A stretch of 64,000 bases of DNA from positions 1-64,000 of the forward strand of contig DASYGE010000010.1 of the NCBI GenBank assembly GCA_036000105.1, read 5' to 3'. Positions 43,688-54,480 of the stretch are shown here, one piece after another. The position numbers were made by a program, and so were the translations under genes. Source of the stretch: DASUBN01 sp036000105. Lineage in GTDB: Bacteria; Pseudomonadota; Gammaproteobacteria; Natronospirales; REEB76. The notes under the pieces are model-generated. The model searched no databases. It was given only the letters and a program-made list of their open reading frames with translations, and was not told where the DNA came from. Every line of letters starts with the position of its first letter. Within the stretch, counting starts at the first letter, position 1.

Positions 43688-45019
43688 ATGCAGACCCGCC
43701 TCGCATTTGAATACATCCTCACCCCCGATGGGCTGGTCCATGACCAGGCCTTGGTGGTGGACGGGGAAGGGCGCATCGAACGCATCGAACCCGCCCAGGG
43801 GCGGCATGACGGTTTTTTGGCCATCCCCGGCATGCCCAACGCCCACAGCCACGCTTTCCAGCGGGCGCTGTCGGGTTATGGTGAGGTACCCAAAGGCCAG
43901 GATTCTTTCTGGAGCTGGCGCGAGGCCATGTATCGCCTGGCCAACCGTATCAGCCCTGAGGAGATGTTCATCGTCGCCCGCGAGGCGTTCTGGGACATGT
44001 TGCGTGGCGGGTTCACCAGCGTGGCGGAGTTCCATTACCTGCATCACCTGCCGGGCGGCGCACCGGGGCCCATCATGGCCCGTACGGTGGTCGCCGCGGC
44101 CCGTGAGGCCGGCATCCGCCTGCGCCTCTTGCCGGTGTATTACCAGACAGGTGGTTTCAAGCAACCGGCCCGGGACGAACAGCGGCGCTTCGTGCATGGC
44201 AGCATCGCCGATTTCTGCGGTCTGCTGCGGGAGATCCATGATGTGGATCTCGGCCTCGCGCCCCATTCCCTGCGCGCGGTGCCGGCGGAATCCCTGGCTG
44301 AGCTGGTGGAAGCTGCAGGTAAGGTGATCGGCGCCGATTTCCCTATCCACATCCACGTGAGTGAGCAACAGCGTGAAGTGGACGAGTGCCGCGCGCTTTA
44401 TGGTGCCACGCCCATCCAACTTCTGTCCCGGTCCGTGAAGCTAGATGCGCGCTGGAACCTGGTGCATGCCACCCATGCCACGGCAGAGGAGTGCGAGCTG
44501 ATACGGCGCGCCGGATCCAGTGTGGTTATCTGTCCCATCACTGAGGCGTATCTCGGTGACGGTCTGTTCGCCGCCGACGAGTTCGTGGCGGCGGGTGGGC
44601 ACATCGCCGTGGGTTCCGACAGCAACTGCCGCCTCGATGCCATCGAAGAGTTACGCCTGCTGGAATACGGCCAGCGCCTGCGAGTGCAGCGCCGCGCGCG
44701 CTTTGCGACGGAGGACGGTCTTGGCATCCCCTTGTGGCGGAAAGCCTGCGAAGGTGGCGCCCAGGCGGTAGGCCAAGCCGTGGGTGAGTTGGCGCCCGGC
44801 AAATTGGCAGACATCGTCGTTGTGGATAAAGACGCGCCAGCCCTGCGTGGCCATGACGTGGATACCTTCATGGATGCGCTCATCATCGGCGGTAGCCGCG
44901 CGGACATCGCGGATGTCTATGTGGGCGGTAAGCAGCGGGTGAGCAAGGGCAAGGCCCACGGCGCAGATGCCAGTGCCCGGGAATTCGCCCAGGCGGTCAA
45001 GCGCCTGAACAACGTATAG
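43688..45019 (+). CDS. hutF: Formimidoylglutamate deiminase
   Basis: This 443-residue amidohydrolase removes ammonia from N-formimidoylglutamate to give N-formylglutamate. Motifs: PNAHSHAFQRAL, AEFHYLHH, HIHVSEQQREVDEC, and GSDSNCRLDAIEELRLLEY, the HutF-type aspartate region. Its presence with hutG defines the five-step (Pseudomonas-type) pathway rather than the HutG formimidase route. Eleven bases separate it from hutG. Confidence 0.95.
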   Translation: MQTRLAFEYILTPDGLVHDQALVVDGEGRIERIEPAQGRHDGFLAIPGMPNAHSHAFQRALSGYGEVPKGQDSFWSWREAMYRLANRISPEEMFIVAREAFWDMLRGGFTSVAEFHYLHHLPGGAPGPIMARTVVAAAREAGIRLRLLPVYYQTGGFKQPARDEQRRFVHGSIADFCGLLREIHDVDLGLAPHSLRAVPAESLAELVEAAGKVIGADFPIHIHVSEQQREVDECRALYGATPIQLLSRSVKLDARWNLVHATHATAEECELIRRAGSSVVICPITEAYLGDGLFAADEFVAAGGHIAVGSDSNCRLDAIEELRLLEYGQRLRVQRRARFATEDGLGIPLWRKACEGGAQAVGQAVGELAPGKLADIVVVDKDAPALRGHDVDTFMDALIIGGSRADIADVYVGGKQRVSKGKAHGADASAREFAQAVKRLNNV

Positions 45020-45030
45020 AAGACGGCACC

Positions 45031-45849
45031 ATGGACCTGGCACCCTGCGCGATACGCGTGCCCACCGCCACGGAAGTGCCGGTGTTGGTGAGCATCCCCC
45101 ACACGGGCGTGCATGTGCCCGAAGCCATCGCCGCGGATTTTGCTTCCGATTACATCCGCAGCCTGCCCATGACCGATTGGCATCTGCATGACATCTACGA
45201 CTTCCTGCCGGCCCTAGGCGTCACCACTATCTACGCGACTTATAGCCGCTTCGTGGCGGACCTGAACCGTCCCCCGGATGACACGCCGCTCTATCCGGGT
45301 CGCTTCGAGACCGGTTTCGTGGCGGCCAAGACCTTCTGGGGCGAGGACATCTACACCACACCACCCCATGCGGAAGAGATCGCAAGACGGCGCGAGCGGG
45401 TGCACGCGCCCTATCATGCGAAACTCCTGGAACTCATCGAAGCGAAGATCGCGCGCTTCGGCGCCGTGGTGCTGATAGATGCTCACAGCGTGGCCTCCCG
45501 GGCCAACAGGCTGCACGGCGAACTCAAGGACGACATCTACCTGGGTGACCGGGATGGCCGCACCAACTCAGGCTGGCTCACCGCTGGTGTAGAGGAGTCC
45601 TTCAAAAAGCAGGGTTACAAGGTGGTGCGCAACAACCCCTACAAGGGCGGCTACATCACCGACCATTACGGCAAGCTGCCGGAAGTGGCGGGCTTGCAGG
45701 TGGAGATGGCCTGGCGTCTCTATATGGACGAAGCCGACCCCTTGCATGGCACGGTTCATCCGAACTTCGGGCGCTTCAAGAAAACGTTGAAGACAGTGCT
45801 TTCGTCCTTGGTGGATGATGTCCATAAGCGTGGCCAGGTGACGAAATAG
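45031..45849 (+). CDS. hutG: N-formylglutamate deformylase
   Basis: This 272-residue N-formylglutamate amidohydrolase-family protein yields glutamate and formate. Features: SIPHTGVHVPE, DWHLHDIYDF, ATYSRFVADLNRPP, VVLIDAHSVASR, YIDHYG-like GGYITDHYG and VQVEMAWRLYM-like LQVEMAWRLYM. It completes the pathway started by HutH. A bidirectional terminator follows. Confidence 0.95.
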   Translation: MDLAPCAIRVPTATEVPVLVSIPHTGVHVPEAIAADFASDYIRSLPMTDWHLHDIYDFLPALGVTTIYATYSRFVADLNRPPDDTPLYPGRFETGFVAAKTFWGEDIYTTPPHAEEIARRRERVHAPYHAKLLELIEAKIARFGAVVLIDAHSVASRANRLHGELKDDIYLGDRDGRTNSGWLTAGVEESFKKQGYKVVRNNPYKGGYITDHYGKLPEVAGLQVEMAWRLYMDEADPLHGTVHPNFGRFKKTLKTVLSSLVDDVHKRGQVTK

Positions 45850-45864
45850 CTCCGGCAGAATGAA

Positions 45865-45892
45865 AACGGCGTGCACGAAAGTGCACGCCGTT
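45865..45892. terminator. Bidirectional terminator after hutG
   Basis: AACGGCGTGCAC/GTGCACGCCGTT, a perfect 12-bp stem with a GAAA tetraloop, lies between convergent hutG and the methyltransferase-like gene. It is extended by GCAGAA/TTCTGC. Confidence 0.85.
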
Positions 45893-45912
45893 CTGCATTC
45901 ACGATAGCGCTA

Positions 45913-46746
45913 TTACGGTTTCACGAACTTGAGGGTCATGCGGTCGCTCTCGCCGATGGCCGCATACTTGGCCCGGTCCTGGTCGCCCAGGGTGTAAGTC
46001 GGCGGCAGCGTCCACACGCCGTGCGGATAATCCTTGCTGTCCTTCGGATTGGCGTTGATCTCGGATTGCGCGGCGAGCTTGAACCCGGCTTTCTCTGCTT
46101 CCTGGATCACGTAGTTCACCGGCATGTAGCCGCTCTTGAAGACTTCATCCACGGTCTTGCCGGCTGCCGCCCGGTGCTCCACCACCCCGAACACGCCGCC
46201 GTGCTTCAGTACTTTGAAAGCCGTCTGGAACACGCTGTCCAACTGGCCCCGGCCCTGCCAGTTATGCAGGTTGCGGAAAGTGAGTACCAGGTCCACCGAG
46301 CCCGCGGGCCCCAGGTCCATCTTGGCGGGCGGCGCGAAATCCACCACCTTCACCTTGCCATATACCGCGGGATCCACCTTCAGTTTGGCGAGATAGCGCA
46401 CCGTGTTGTCGGATTCAGATTCGCCTTTGGGCGGCACTGCAGCATCAATGAGCTGACCGTGGTCGTGCAATACTGGTGCCAGTACCTCCGTGTACCAGCC
46501 GGTGCCGGGCCAGAGCTGTACCACCGTCATGTCGGGTTTGAGACCGAAGAACTCCAAGGTCTCCTTCGGGTGGCGATACTTGTTGCGGGCAGCGTTGGCG
46601 GGCTCACGCCAGCTCCCGGCCAAGGCCTGGGTGATGGCGGCGTCCACGCCGCTGCTATCCGGGGTGACGGTCGGGGCGGCGAAGGCGGGAGCCGCGAGCG
46701 CCAGCGCGCACAGCATATAGAAGGTATGTCGGGCGAGCTTGGTCAT
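45913..46746 (-). CDS. Exported SAM-methyltransferase-like protein, copy 1
   Basis: This 277-residue protein has a clear signal peptide (about 1-23, AAPAFA|A). A Rossmann-type methyltransferase domain follows, with motif I altered to VVQLWPGTGWYTEVLAP, DLVLTFRNLHNW (motif IV) and HGGVFGVVEHRA. Homologues are annotated as predicted methyltransferases (COG4798-like). It is paralogous over its length to the next gene and ends with the same IGESDRMTLKFVKP tail. A periplasmic location is odd for a SAM enzyme. True activity is unknown. Confidence 0.85.
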   Translation of the reverse strand: MTKLARHTFYMLCALALAAPAFAAPTVTPDSSGVDAAITQALAGSWREPANAARNKYRHPKETLEFFGLKPDMTVVQLWPGTGWYTEVLAPVLHDHGQLIDAAVPPKGESESDNTVRYLAKLKVDPAVYGKVKVVDFAPPAKMDLGPAGSVDLVLTFRNLHNWQGRGQLDSVFQTAFKVLKHGGVFGVVEHRAAAGKTVDEVFKSGYMPVNYVIQEAEKAGFKLAAQSEINANPKDSKDYPHGVWTLPPTYTLGDQDRAKYAAIGESDRMTLKFVKP

Positions 46747-46755
46747 GGATGCACC

Positions 46756-47544
46756 TTATTGTTTGGGTTTCACGAATTTGAGGGTCATCCGGTCGCTCTC
46801 GCCGATGGGCTTGAGGCTCTCATCGTTGCTCGCGAAATCCGGCAACAGGAGATGCACGTTCTTGGTCCCGTCATCCTTCGGGTTGGCGTTGATCTGCGAT
46901 ATGCCCGCCAGCTGGAAGCCGGTCTTGAGGCCAAGCTCGATGACGTAATCCTCCGGGATGCGATGCAGGCTCTTGGAACTGAGTTCCGGGTCCATGTTGG
47001 GGCGGCCACGGTGCTCCTCGATGCCGAGGATACCGCCTGGTTTCAGTACATCGAAGGCTGCCTTGAACACGGCTTCCACATCCTTCGGGTCATCGTTCAG
47101 CCAGTCGTGCAGGTTGCGGAAAGTCACCACCATGTCGGCGGAGCCGTCCGCTCCCAGGTTCACCTTGGTGGGTGGCGAGAACTCTTCTATCTTGACGTCA
47201 CCGAACGTCGCCTTGTTAGACTGCAACATGTCGGCGTATTTGCCAGTGGTCTTACCGGCCGCTTCGATGAGATGGCCGTCGTCTTTGAGCACCGGCGCCA
47301 GCACCTCGGTGTACCAGCCGCCACCCGGCGCCAGTTCCACCACCGTCATGCCAGGTTGCAAGCCGAAGAACTCCAGGGTCTCGATGGGGTGCCGGTACTG
47401 GTCCCGTGCCTTGTGGGCATCGGAGCGCCAGCTGCCCGCCACGGCCTGGTGGAGCAGGGTGTCCACGTCCGGCGCGGAAGCCGCGGCGGCCAGCATCCAT
47501 ACTGAACAGGACACGGCCAACAGGGCTGTAAGAGCTTTTTTCAT
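46756..47544 (-). CDS. Exported SAM-methyltransferase-like protein, copy 2
   Basis: Start at 47544 gives 262 residues with a signal peptide (MKKALTALLAVSCSVWMLAAAASA). The frame is open further upstream but without signal. Motif I reads VVELAPGGGWYTEVLAP, closer to the consensus than copy 1. Also MVVTFRNLHDW and GGILGIEEHRGRP. Nine bases separate the stop from the copy 1 start, so the two form a tandem duplicated operon. The function is unknown. Confidence 0.85.
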   Translation of the reverse strand: MKKALTALLAVSCSVWMLAAAASAPDVDTLLHQAVAGSWRSDAHKARDQYRHPIETLEFFGLQPGMTVVELAPGGGWYTEVLAPVLKDDGHLIEAAGKTTGKYADMLQSNKATFGDVKIEEFSPPTKVNLGADGSADMVVTFRNLHDWLNDDPKDVEAVFKAAFDVLKPGGILGIEEHRGRPNMDPELSSKSLHRIPEDYVIELGLKTGFQLAGISQINANPKDDGTKNVHLLLPDFASNDESLKPIGESDRMTLKFVKPKQ

Positions 47545-47676
47545 GGCGTTTCTCCCGCGGGGATGCCAGATATTAGACCCCGGGGCTCGGTTTATGGGGC
47601 CGGATATGGTAAAAAGTGCGCCGCTTTCATGGCTTTTGACCTTTGTCTTCATCCCACAGACCAGAGTTTGGAGTCT

Positions 47677-48411
47677 ATGAGTCACGAGAGGTTCAATTTC
47701 GTCCTACGCGAGAGCCGCATGATCACGCCCCGGGTGATGCAGCTAAGCTTCTATCGCGAGGACGGCCAGCCCTTTACCTATGTGCCTGGCCAGTTCATCA
47801 CCCTCCATATGCCGTGGCAGGACATGGAACTGCGGCGCAGCTACAGCGTGGCTACCATCCCCGGCGAGTCTGGCGACGTGCAGATCGCTGCCACCTACGT
47901 GGACGGCGGTCGCGCCACCGGTCTCCTCTTCGGCATGCAGCCGGGAGCGAGGGTCGCTGCCACCGGGCCCTTCGGACGCTTTGTGCTGCGGGAGGATCCG
48001 CCGAGCCGCTATCTCCTGATCGCCACCGGTACCGGCGTGTCTCCCTACCGCGCCATGCTCCCGCAGCTCAGGACGCTCCTGGATGGCAAGACCCATACGG
48101 CCGTGCTGATGCTGGGAGTGCGCGGACCGGATGAACTGCTGTTCGGCCCGGACTTCATCAAGTTCGTAGCCGGTAACCCGGGCTTCCAGTTCGTCGGCAG
48201 CATGAGCCGTCGCTTGTCGGAACCGACCTTGTCTCACGAGCGCAAGGGCTATGTGCAGGATCACCTGATGGAGTTGAACCCGGATCCGAAGCGGGACATC
48301 GTGTATCTGTGCGGCAACCCGGACATGATCGATACGTCCGTGGAACGATTGAAGCCGCTGGGCTTCGATAACCAGAACTTACGACGCGAAAAATACGTCT
48401 CGTCCAACTGA
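47677..48411 (+). CDS. Ferredoxin-NADP reductase-like flavoprotein
   Basis: This protein of 244 residues starts MSHERFNFVLRE. An FAD-binding barrel has ELRRSYSVATIPGE (R-x-Y-S) and YVPGQFITLHMP. The NADP domain has LLIATGTGVSPYRAML, VLMLGVRGPDELLF and YLCGNPDMID. Length and motifs match single-domain ferredoxin/flavodoxin-NADP reductases. The C-terminus REKYVSSN differs from the aromatic end of the E. coli enzyme, so electron partner and nucleotide preference are uncertain. Divergent from the methyltransferase pair. Confidence 0.85.
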   Translation: MSHERFNFVLRESRMITPRVMQLSFYREDGQPFTYVPGQFITLHMPWQDMELRRSYSVATIPGESGDVQIAATYVDGGRATGLLFGMQPGARVAATGPFGRFVLREDPPSRYLLIATGTGVSPYRAMLPQLRTLLDGKTHTAVLMLGVRGPDELLFGPDFIKFVAGNPGFQFVGSMSRRLSEPTLSHERKGYVQDHLMELNPDPKRDIVYLCGNPDMIDTSVERLKPLGFDNQNLRREKYVSSN

Positions 48412-48414
48412 AAT

Positions 48415-48442
48415 GAAGCGGCGGCCTCATGGCCGCCGCTTC
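48415..48442. terminator. Terminator between the reductase and ettA
   Basis: GAAGCGGCGGCC/GGCCGCCGCTTC is a perfect 12-bp stem with TCAT loop between convergent genes; weak T content on either side. Confidence 0.7.
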
Positions 48443-48452
48443 TCATCGTCTC

Positions 48453-50120
<1,668 letters not shown>

Positions 50121-50187
50121 GACTCTGCAGGGCGTTGGGAAAACAGGCGCTGATTATACGGGCGCGGAGAGGCTTTGAGACCGCCTT

Positions 50188-51102
50188 CTAGTGGCCGTTA
50201 TGCTTTCTAGCCCTTTTCTCCACGAACTTGATGATCGCCCCCGCGATGTCCTTCTTGGTGGCGGCCTCGATGCCTTCCAGGCCCGGGGAGGAGTTCACCT
50301 CCAGGATCATGGGGCCTTCGCCGGAGCGGATGATGTCCACGCCGGCCACGTTGAGGCCGATGACGTCGGCCGCCTTGAGAGCCATGTCGCGCTCGGTGCG
50401 GGTGAGGCGTACCGCTTCCGCGCTGCCGCCGCGATGCAGGTTGGCACGGAACTCGCCGCTGCGTGCCTGGCGCTTCATGGACGCCACCACCTTGCCGCCC
50501 ACCACGAAGCAGCGCAGGTCAGCGCCGCGGGCTTCCTTCACGAACTCCTGCACCAGGAAGTGCGCGTCCAGGCCGCGGAAGGCGTCGATGACGCTCTCTG
50601 CCGCCTGGCGGGTCTCCGCCAGCACCACACCCTGGCCCTGGGTGCCCTCGGTGAGCTTGATGATCACCGGCGCATCACCCACGAGAGCCATCAGGTCCTC
50701 GGTGTCATCCGGCGCATGGGCGAAACCCGTGGCCGGCATGCCTATGCCTTCGCGCGAGAGCAGCTGCAGCGAACGCAGCTTGTCACGGGCACGGAGGATG
50801 GCGTCGGAATCGTTGAGCGTGAAGACCCCGGTCATCTCAAACTGACGCAGGATGGCCGTGGCATAGAAGGTGACCGATGCACCGATGCGCGGGATGATGG
50901 CATCGAAACCATCGAGCTTGCGTCCCTTGAAATGGATCTCGGGGTTATCGGCGGCGATGTTCATGTAGCAGCGTAGCGGGTCGATCACGTATACGTCGTG
51001 CTTGCGCTTGATGCCGGCTTCCACCAGGCGTTTGGTGGAATACAGGCGCGTGTTGCGCGACAGGATGGCGATCTTCAGCCTTTTGTTCTTCTTCTTTTTC
51101 AT
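50188..51102 (-). CDS. rimK: RimK-type ATP-grasp ligase (ribosomal protein S6 glutamate ligase)
   Basis: This 304-residue ATP-grasp protein contains IIPRIGASVTFYATAILRQFE, VIIKLTEGTQGQGVVLAE, QEFVKEARGADLRCFVVGGK and the C-terminal VNSSPGLEGIEAATKKDIA. These match RimK, which adds glutamates to the C-terminus of ribosomal protein S6. The N-terminal run of lysines gives an alternative later start. It overlaps the protease-like gene by four bases. Confidence 0.94.
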   Translation of the reverse strand: MKKKKNKRLKIAILSRNTRLYSTKRLVEAGIKRKHDVYVIDPLRCYMNIAADNPEIHFKGRKLDGFDAIIPRIGASVTFYATAILRQFEMTGVFTLNDSDAILRARDKLRSLQLLSREGIGMPATGFAHAPDDTEDLMALVGDAPVIIKLTEGTQGQGVVLAETRQAAESVIDAFRGLDAHFLVQEFVKEARGADLRCFVVGGKVVASMKRQARSGEFRANLHRGGSAEAVRLTRTERDMALKAADVIGLNVAGVDIIRSGEGPMILEVNSSPGLEGIEAATKKDIAGAIIKFVEKRARKHNGH

Positions 51103-51590
51103 GGTCGCTCGCGTGCTTCCAGGTTCGTTTCAGCTTTCTTGCGCCGCCGCGTACCGTGCAGGTATGAGGCCGCCGGGTCCACCGTGATCTGTTCCTGCAG
51201 GGCCGTGCGGCCCAGCAGCAGCCGGAAGCGCATGGTATCCCGGCCCGTGAGGCTGAGCTCGATGGGCCAACTACGGGCGCCGATGCTCACCGTGGTCCAT
51301 ATCACCGGGCGTTGTTCCCGGTGTCCGCCGGAATCCGTCACCCAGCGGTTCTCTTCCAGGAGGTCCGCTTCGAAGAATCGTTCCGGCTCCGTGCGCCGCT
51401 GACGCGGATGTAGTCCGAAGCGTACGCGCCGTGCGCCGCCGGCCGTGAAGATATCCAGTGCGAAGGCGTGCAGCGATGAAGTGCGCGCGCCCGTGTCTAT
51501 CTTGGCCTTGATGCGGCGGATGCCGAGGTCCGGCAGCGCCACCCATTCGCGCCAGCCCACCACCAGCGGTGTCGTGGAATCTTCGGTCAT
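51099..51590 (-). CDS. rimB: RimB-like retropepsin (ATP-dependent zinc protease family)
   Basis: This 163-residue protein (start at 51590) has the pepsin-like motif KIDTGARTSSLHA near residues 30-42 and IELSLTGRDTMRFRLLLGRTAL, defining the small aspartic/zinc protease-like family that accompanies RimK. In Pseudomonas rimABK the protease modulates RimK. The frame runs much further upstream but that part is antisense to the deacetylase gene and has no support. The ATGA overlap with rimK implies coupling. Confidence 0.88.
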   Translation of the reverse strand: MTEDSTTPLVVGWREWVALPDLGIRRIKAKIDTGARTSSLHAFALDIFTAGGARRVRFGLHPRQRRTEPERFFEADLLEENRWVTDSGGHREQRPVIWTTVSIGARSWPIELSLTGRDTMRFRLLLGRTALQEQITVDPAASYLHGTRRRKKAETNLEARERP

Positions 51591-51656
51591 GGGGGGTCGG
51601 GCCAGGTGAGGCGCGGACTGCCATAATATCATCTGGACCCGCATCAGGAGGAAGGC

Positions 51657-52613
51657 GTGGCGGACAAGCTGCTCAAGGTGGGTGTGTGCCGGGACGAGAC
51701 CCAGGCCCACTACGGCTTCGGCGAGGGACACCCCTTCGGCCATGACCGTTTCAGTGCGTTCTGGAAGGAGAGCTGCGCACGCGGGCTGGACCGGCGTGTG
51801 CATGCCATCCCGGTGCAGGCGGCTAAGCGCGCGAATCTCGAGATGTTTCACTCCCGTGACTTCCTTAGTTTCGCGGAAGAGGCCAGCCACCGGGGCGATG
51901 GCTATCTGGACGAAGGCGATACGCCGGCGGCGCACGGTATATATGAGGCGGCCTGCGAAGTGGTGGGGGCGACGCTCAACGCGGTGGACGGCGTCATGAA
52001 CGGTGAATGGCAGCGCGCCTTCGTGCCCATCGCCGGACTGCATCACGCCGCGCGGGCCCATGCGGCGGGTTTCTGCGTGCTGGACGACATCGGTGTGGCG
52101 GTGGAGTTCCTGCGCCGCAAGCATGGCTTGAAGCGCATCGCCTACGTGGACATAGATGCGCACCACGGCGACGGCGTGTTCTACGGTTTCGAGGCCGATC
52201 CCGGCCTCGTGTTCGCTGACCTGCACGAGGACGGCCGCTTCCTGTATCCCGGCACCGGTTTCCCGGATGAGACGGGTACCGGCGAGGCCAAGGGCAGCAA
52301 GCTCAACATCCCGCTGCTGCCCGGGGCGGGCGATGCGGAGTTCCACCTGGCCTGGGAACGGGTGGAGGATCACCTCCAGGCCCATCGGCCCGAGTTCATC
52401 CTGTTCCAGTGCGGCGCCGACAGCATCGCCGGCGATCCCATCACCCACCTGCGCTTCACACCCGCGGCCCATGCGCACGCGGCCGCGCGCCTCTGTGCCC
52501 TCGCCGAGGAATTCTGCCGGGGGCGCATCGTGGGCATGGGCGGTGGAGGCTACAACCGGACTAACATCGCCTTGGGCTGGAATGGGGTAGTTGAGGCTTT
52601 TTTAACCACCTGA
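51657..52613 (+). CDS. Histone-deacetylase-family amidohydrolase (AcuC-like)
   Basis: This 318-residue arginase/deacetylase-fold protein starts at a GTG after a strong AGGAGGAAGG site. Zn site and catalytic residues: AGLHHAARAHAAGFCVLDD (His-His and tyrosine-region equivalent), YVDIDAHHGDGV (Asp and His ligands) and CGADSIAGDP, with GGGGYN near the end. It should deacetylate lysine, polyamine or another acetylated substrate in the cytoplasm. A CATAAT box at 51622 may be its -10. Confidence 0.9.
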   Translation: MADKLLKVGVCRDETQAHYGFGEGHPFGHDRFSAFWKESCARGLDRRVHAIPVQAAKRANLEMFHSRDFLSFAEEASHRGDGYLDEGDTPAAHGIYEAACEVVGATLNAVDGVMNGEWQRAFVPIAGLHHAARAHAAGFCVLDDIGVAVEFLRRKHGLKRIAYVDIDAHHGDGVFYGFEADPGLVFADLHEDGRFLYPGTGFPDETGTGEAKGSKLNIPLLPGAGDAEFHLAWERVEDHLQAHRPEFILFQCGADSIAGDPITHLRFTPAAHAHAAARLCALAEEFCRGRIVGMGGGGYNRTNIALGWNGVVEAFLTT

Positions 52614-52628
52614 GACCCCGCGCTGCGG

Positions 52629-52634
52629 TAAAAT
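52629..52634 (+). promoter_or_regulatory. glyA: Candidate -10 box of glyA
   Basis: TAAAAT, 38 bases before the glyA start, just after the deacetylase stop; -35 not obvious. Likely promoter of the glyA-nrdR-rib cluster. Confidence 0.4.
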
Positions 52635-52672
52635 AAGCCGCCAACAACAAGCCTTCCGCGGAGCCGGTCCCG

Positions 52673-53941
52673 ATGTTCACCCCCGATATGCAGATAGCCG
52701 GGTTCGATACTGAACTCTATGACGCCCTGCGCTCTGAGCTGCGCCGTCAGGAAGAGAACATCGAACTCATCGCCTCCGAGAACTACGTGAGCCCGCGAGT
52801 GCTCCAGGCCCAGGGCTCGGTCCTGACCAACAAGTACGCGGAAGGCTATCCCGGCAAGCGCTACTACGGCGGCTGCGAATACGTGGATGTGGCCGAACGC
52901 CTCGCCATCGAACGCGCCAAGCAGCTGTTCGGCGCGGCCTATGCGAACGTGCAGCCCCATTCCGGTTCTCAGGCGAACGCGGCGGTGTACTTCGCCCTGT
53001 TGAAAGCCGGCGACACCATCCTCGGCATGAGCCTGGCCCACGGCGGCCATCTGACCCACGGCGCCAAGGTGAACCTGTCGGGCAAGTTCTTCAACGCGGT
53101 GCAGTACGGCATAGATACTGCCACGGGCCTCATCGATTACGGCCAGGTGCAGAAGCTGGCGGACGAGCACAAGCCCAAGATGATAGTCGCAGGCTTCTCC
53201 GCCTACTCGCGCCGCATCGATTGGCAGAAGTTCCGGGAGATCGCCGACTCTGTCGGCGCGTATCTGTTCGTGGACATGGCCCATGTGGCGGGTCTCGTGG
53301 CCGCCGGCATCTATCCCGATCCCGTGAAGATCGCCGACGTGACCACCACCACTACCCACAAGACCCTGCGCGGTCCGCGCGGCGGCCTGATCCTGGCGCG
53401 GGCCAACGAAGAGATCGAGAAGAAGCTCAACTCCATGGTGTTCCCCGGCACCCAGGGCGGGCCGCTGATGCATGTCATCGCCGCCAAGGCCGTGGCCTTC
53501 CTGGAAGCCCTGCAGCCGGAGTTCAAGCTGTACCAGCAGCAGGTACTGGACAACTCCCGCGCCATGGCCGACACCCTCGTGAAGCGCGGCTACAACATCG
53601 TCTCCGGCGGCACCGATAACCATCTGTTCCTGATGGACCTCATCTCCAAGGACATGACCGGCAAGGATGCGGACGCGGCGTTGCACAAGGCCAATATCAC
53701 CGTGAACAAGAACGCGGTGCCCAACGACCCACGACCACCCATGGTCACCTCCGGCCTGCGTCTCGGTACTCCCGCGTCCACCACCCGTGGCTTCAAGGAG
53801 CCGGAGATACGCGAGCTGGCGGGCTGGATAGCCGACGTGTTGGACAACATCAACGACGAGCAGGCCATCGCCAGCGTGAAAGACAAGGTACTGGCTCTGT
53901 GCAAGAAGTATCCGGTGTATCCCGCCGGTCTGAAGTTCTGA
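52673..53941 (+). CDS. glyA: Serine hydroxymethyltransferase
   Basis: This 422-residue PLP enzyme interconverts serine and glycine with tetrahydrofolate. The PLP lysine is Lys230 in TTTTHKTLRGPRGG. ASENYVSPRVLQAQGS, YPGKRYYGGCEYVD and VDMAHVAGLVAAG are all present. The length is standard. First gene of the conserved glyA-nrdR-ribD order. Confidence 0.97.
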   Translation: MFTPDMQIAGFDTELYDALRSELRRQEENIELIASENYVSPRVLQAQGSVLTNKYAEGYPGKRYYGGCEYVDVAERLAIERAKQLFGAAYANVQPHSGSQANAAVYFALLKAGDTILGMSLAHGGHLTHGAKVNLSGKFFNAVQYGIDTATGLIDYGQVQKLADEHKPKMIVAGFSAYSRRIDWQKFREIADSVGAYLFVDMAHVAGLVAAGIYPDPVKIADVTTTTTHKTLRGPRGGLILARANEEIEKKLNSMVFPGTQGGPLMHVIAAKAVAFLEALQPEFKLYQQQVLDNSRAMADTLVKRGYNIVSGGTDNHLFLMDLISKDMTGKDADAALHKANITVNKNAVPNDPRPPMVTSGLRLGTPASTTRGFKEPEIRELAGWIADVLDNINDEQAIASVKDKVLALCKKYPVYPAGLKF

Positions 53942-53959
53942 GTTTCCCGGGAGCGGGTT

Positions 53960-54475
53960 GTGCATTGTCCCTTCTGCACTCACGAAGATACGAAAGTGAT
54001 TGACTCCCGGCTCGCGGCCGATGGGCAGCAGGTGCGCCGTCGCCGTGAATGCGAGAAGTGCGGTGAGCGTTTCACCACTTTCGAGAGCGCCGAACTCGTC
54101 ATGCCGCGCATCGTCAAGACCGACGGCAACCGCGAACCCTACGACGAGCACAAGCTGCGCATGGGCATGACCCGGGCCCTGGAGAAACGCCCGGTGAGCA
54201 CCGAGGCCATGGAGGCGGCCCTCTCGCGCATCGTGCACAAGCTGCAGGTGGCGGGGGAGCGCGAGATCAAGTCCCGCCAGCTGGGCGATTGGGTCATGGA
54301 AGAGCTGCGGGGCCTGGACGATGTGGCCTACGTGCGCTTCGCCTCGGTCTATCGCCGTTTCCAGGACGTGAACGAGTTCCGGGAGGAGATCGAGCGTCTG
54401 CAGGATGAATCTGCGCGTGAAGCTCTCAAGCGCGAACAGATGCCGCTACTACCGGAAGACGAGAAGAAGAAATAA
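53960..54475 (+). CDS. nrdR: Transcriptional repressor NrdR
   Basis: This 171-residue protein has a zinc ribbon (Cys3, Cys6, Cys31, Cys34), with start GTG 18 bases after glyA, and an ATP-cone domain (about 49-139: IVKTDGNREPYDEHKLRMGMTRAL). It represses ribonucleotide reductase genes by binding NrdR boxes according to the ATP/dATP state. The C-terminal tail is charged and helical. Confidence 0.96.
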   Translation: MHCPFCTHEDTKVIDSRLAADGQQVRRRRECEKCGERFTTFESAELVMPRIVKTDGNREPYDEHKLRMGMTRALEKRPVSTEAMEAALSRIVHKLQVAGEREIKSRQLGDWVMEELRGLDDVAYVRFASVYRRFQDVNEFREEIERLQDESAREALKREQMPLLPEDEKKK

Positions 54476-54480
54476 CTCCC

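Noticed and set aside
45871..47505. 544-codon open frame on the plus strand
   Set aside because: Antisense to both methyltransferase-like genes. Its internal repetition merely mirrors the fact that the two real genes are paralogues.
51591..52478. N-terminal extension of the RimB-like protein
   Set aside because: It is antisense to the deacetylase gene, whose zinc motifs and ribosome binding site are unambiguous. Family length supports the start at 51590.
52614..52672. Glycine riboswitch before glyA; FMN or SAM riboswitch before ribE/ribBA or the MetX-family gene
   Set aside because: The upstream gaps are too short (0-60 bases) and contain none of the conserved cores.
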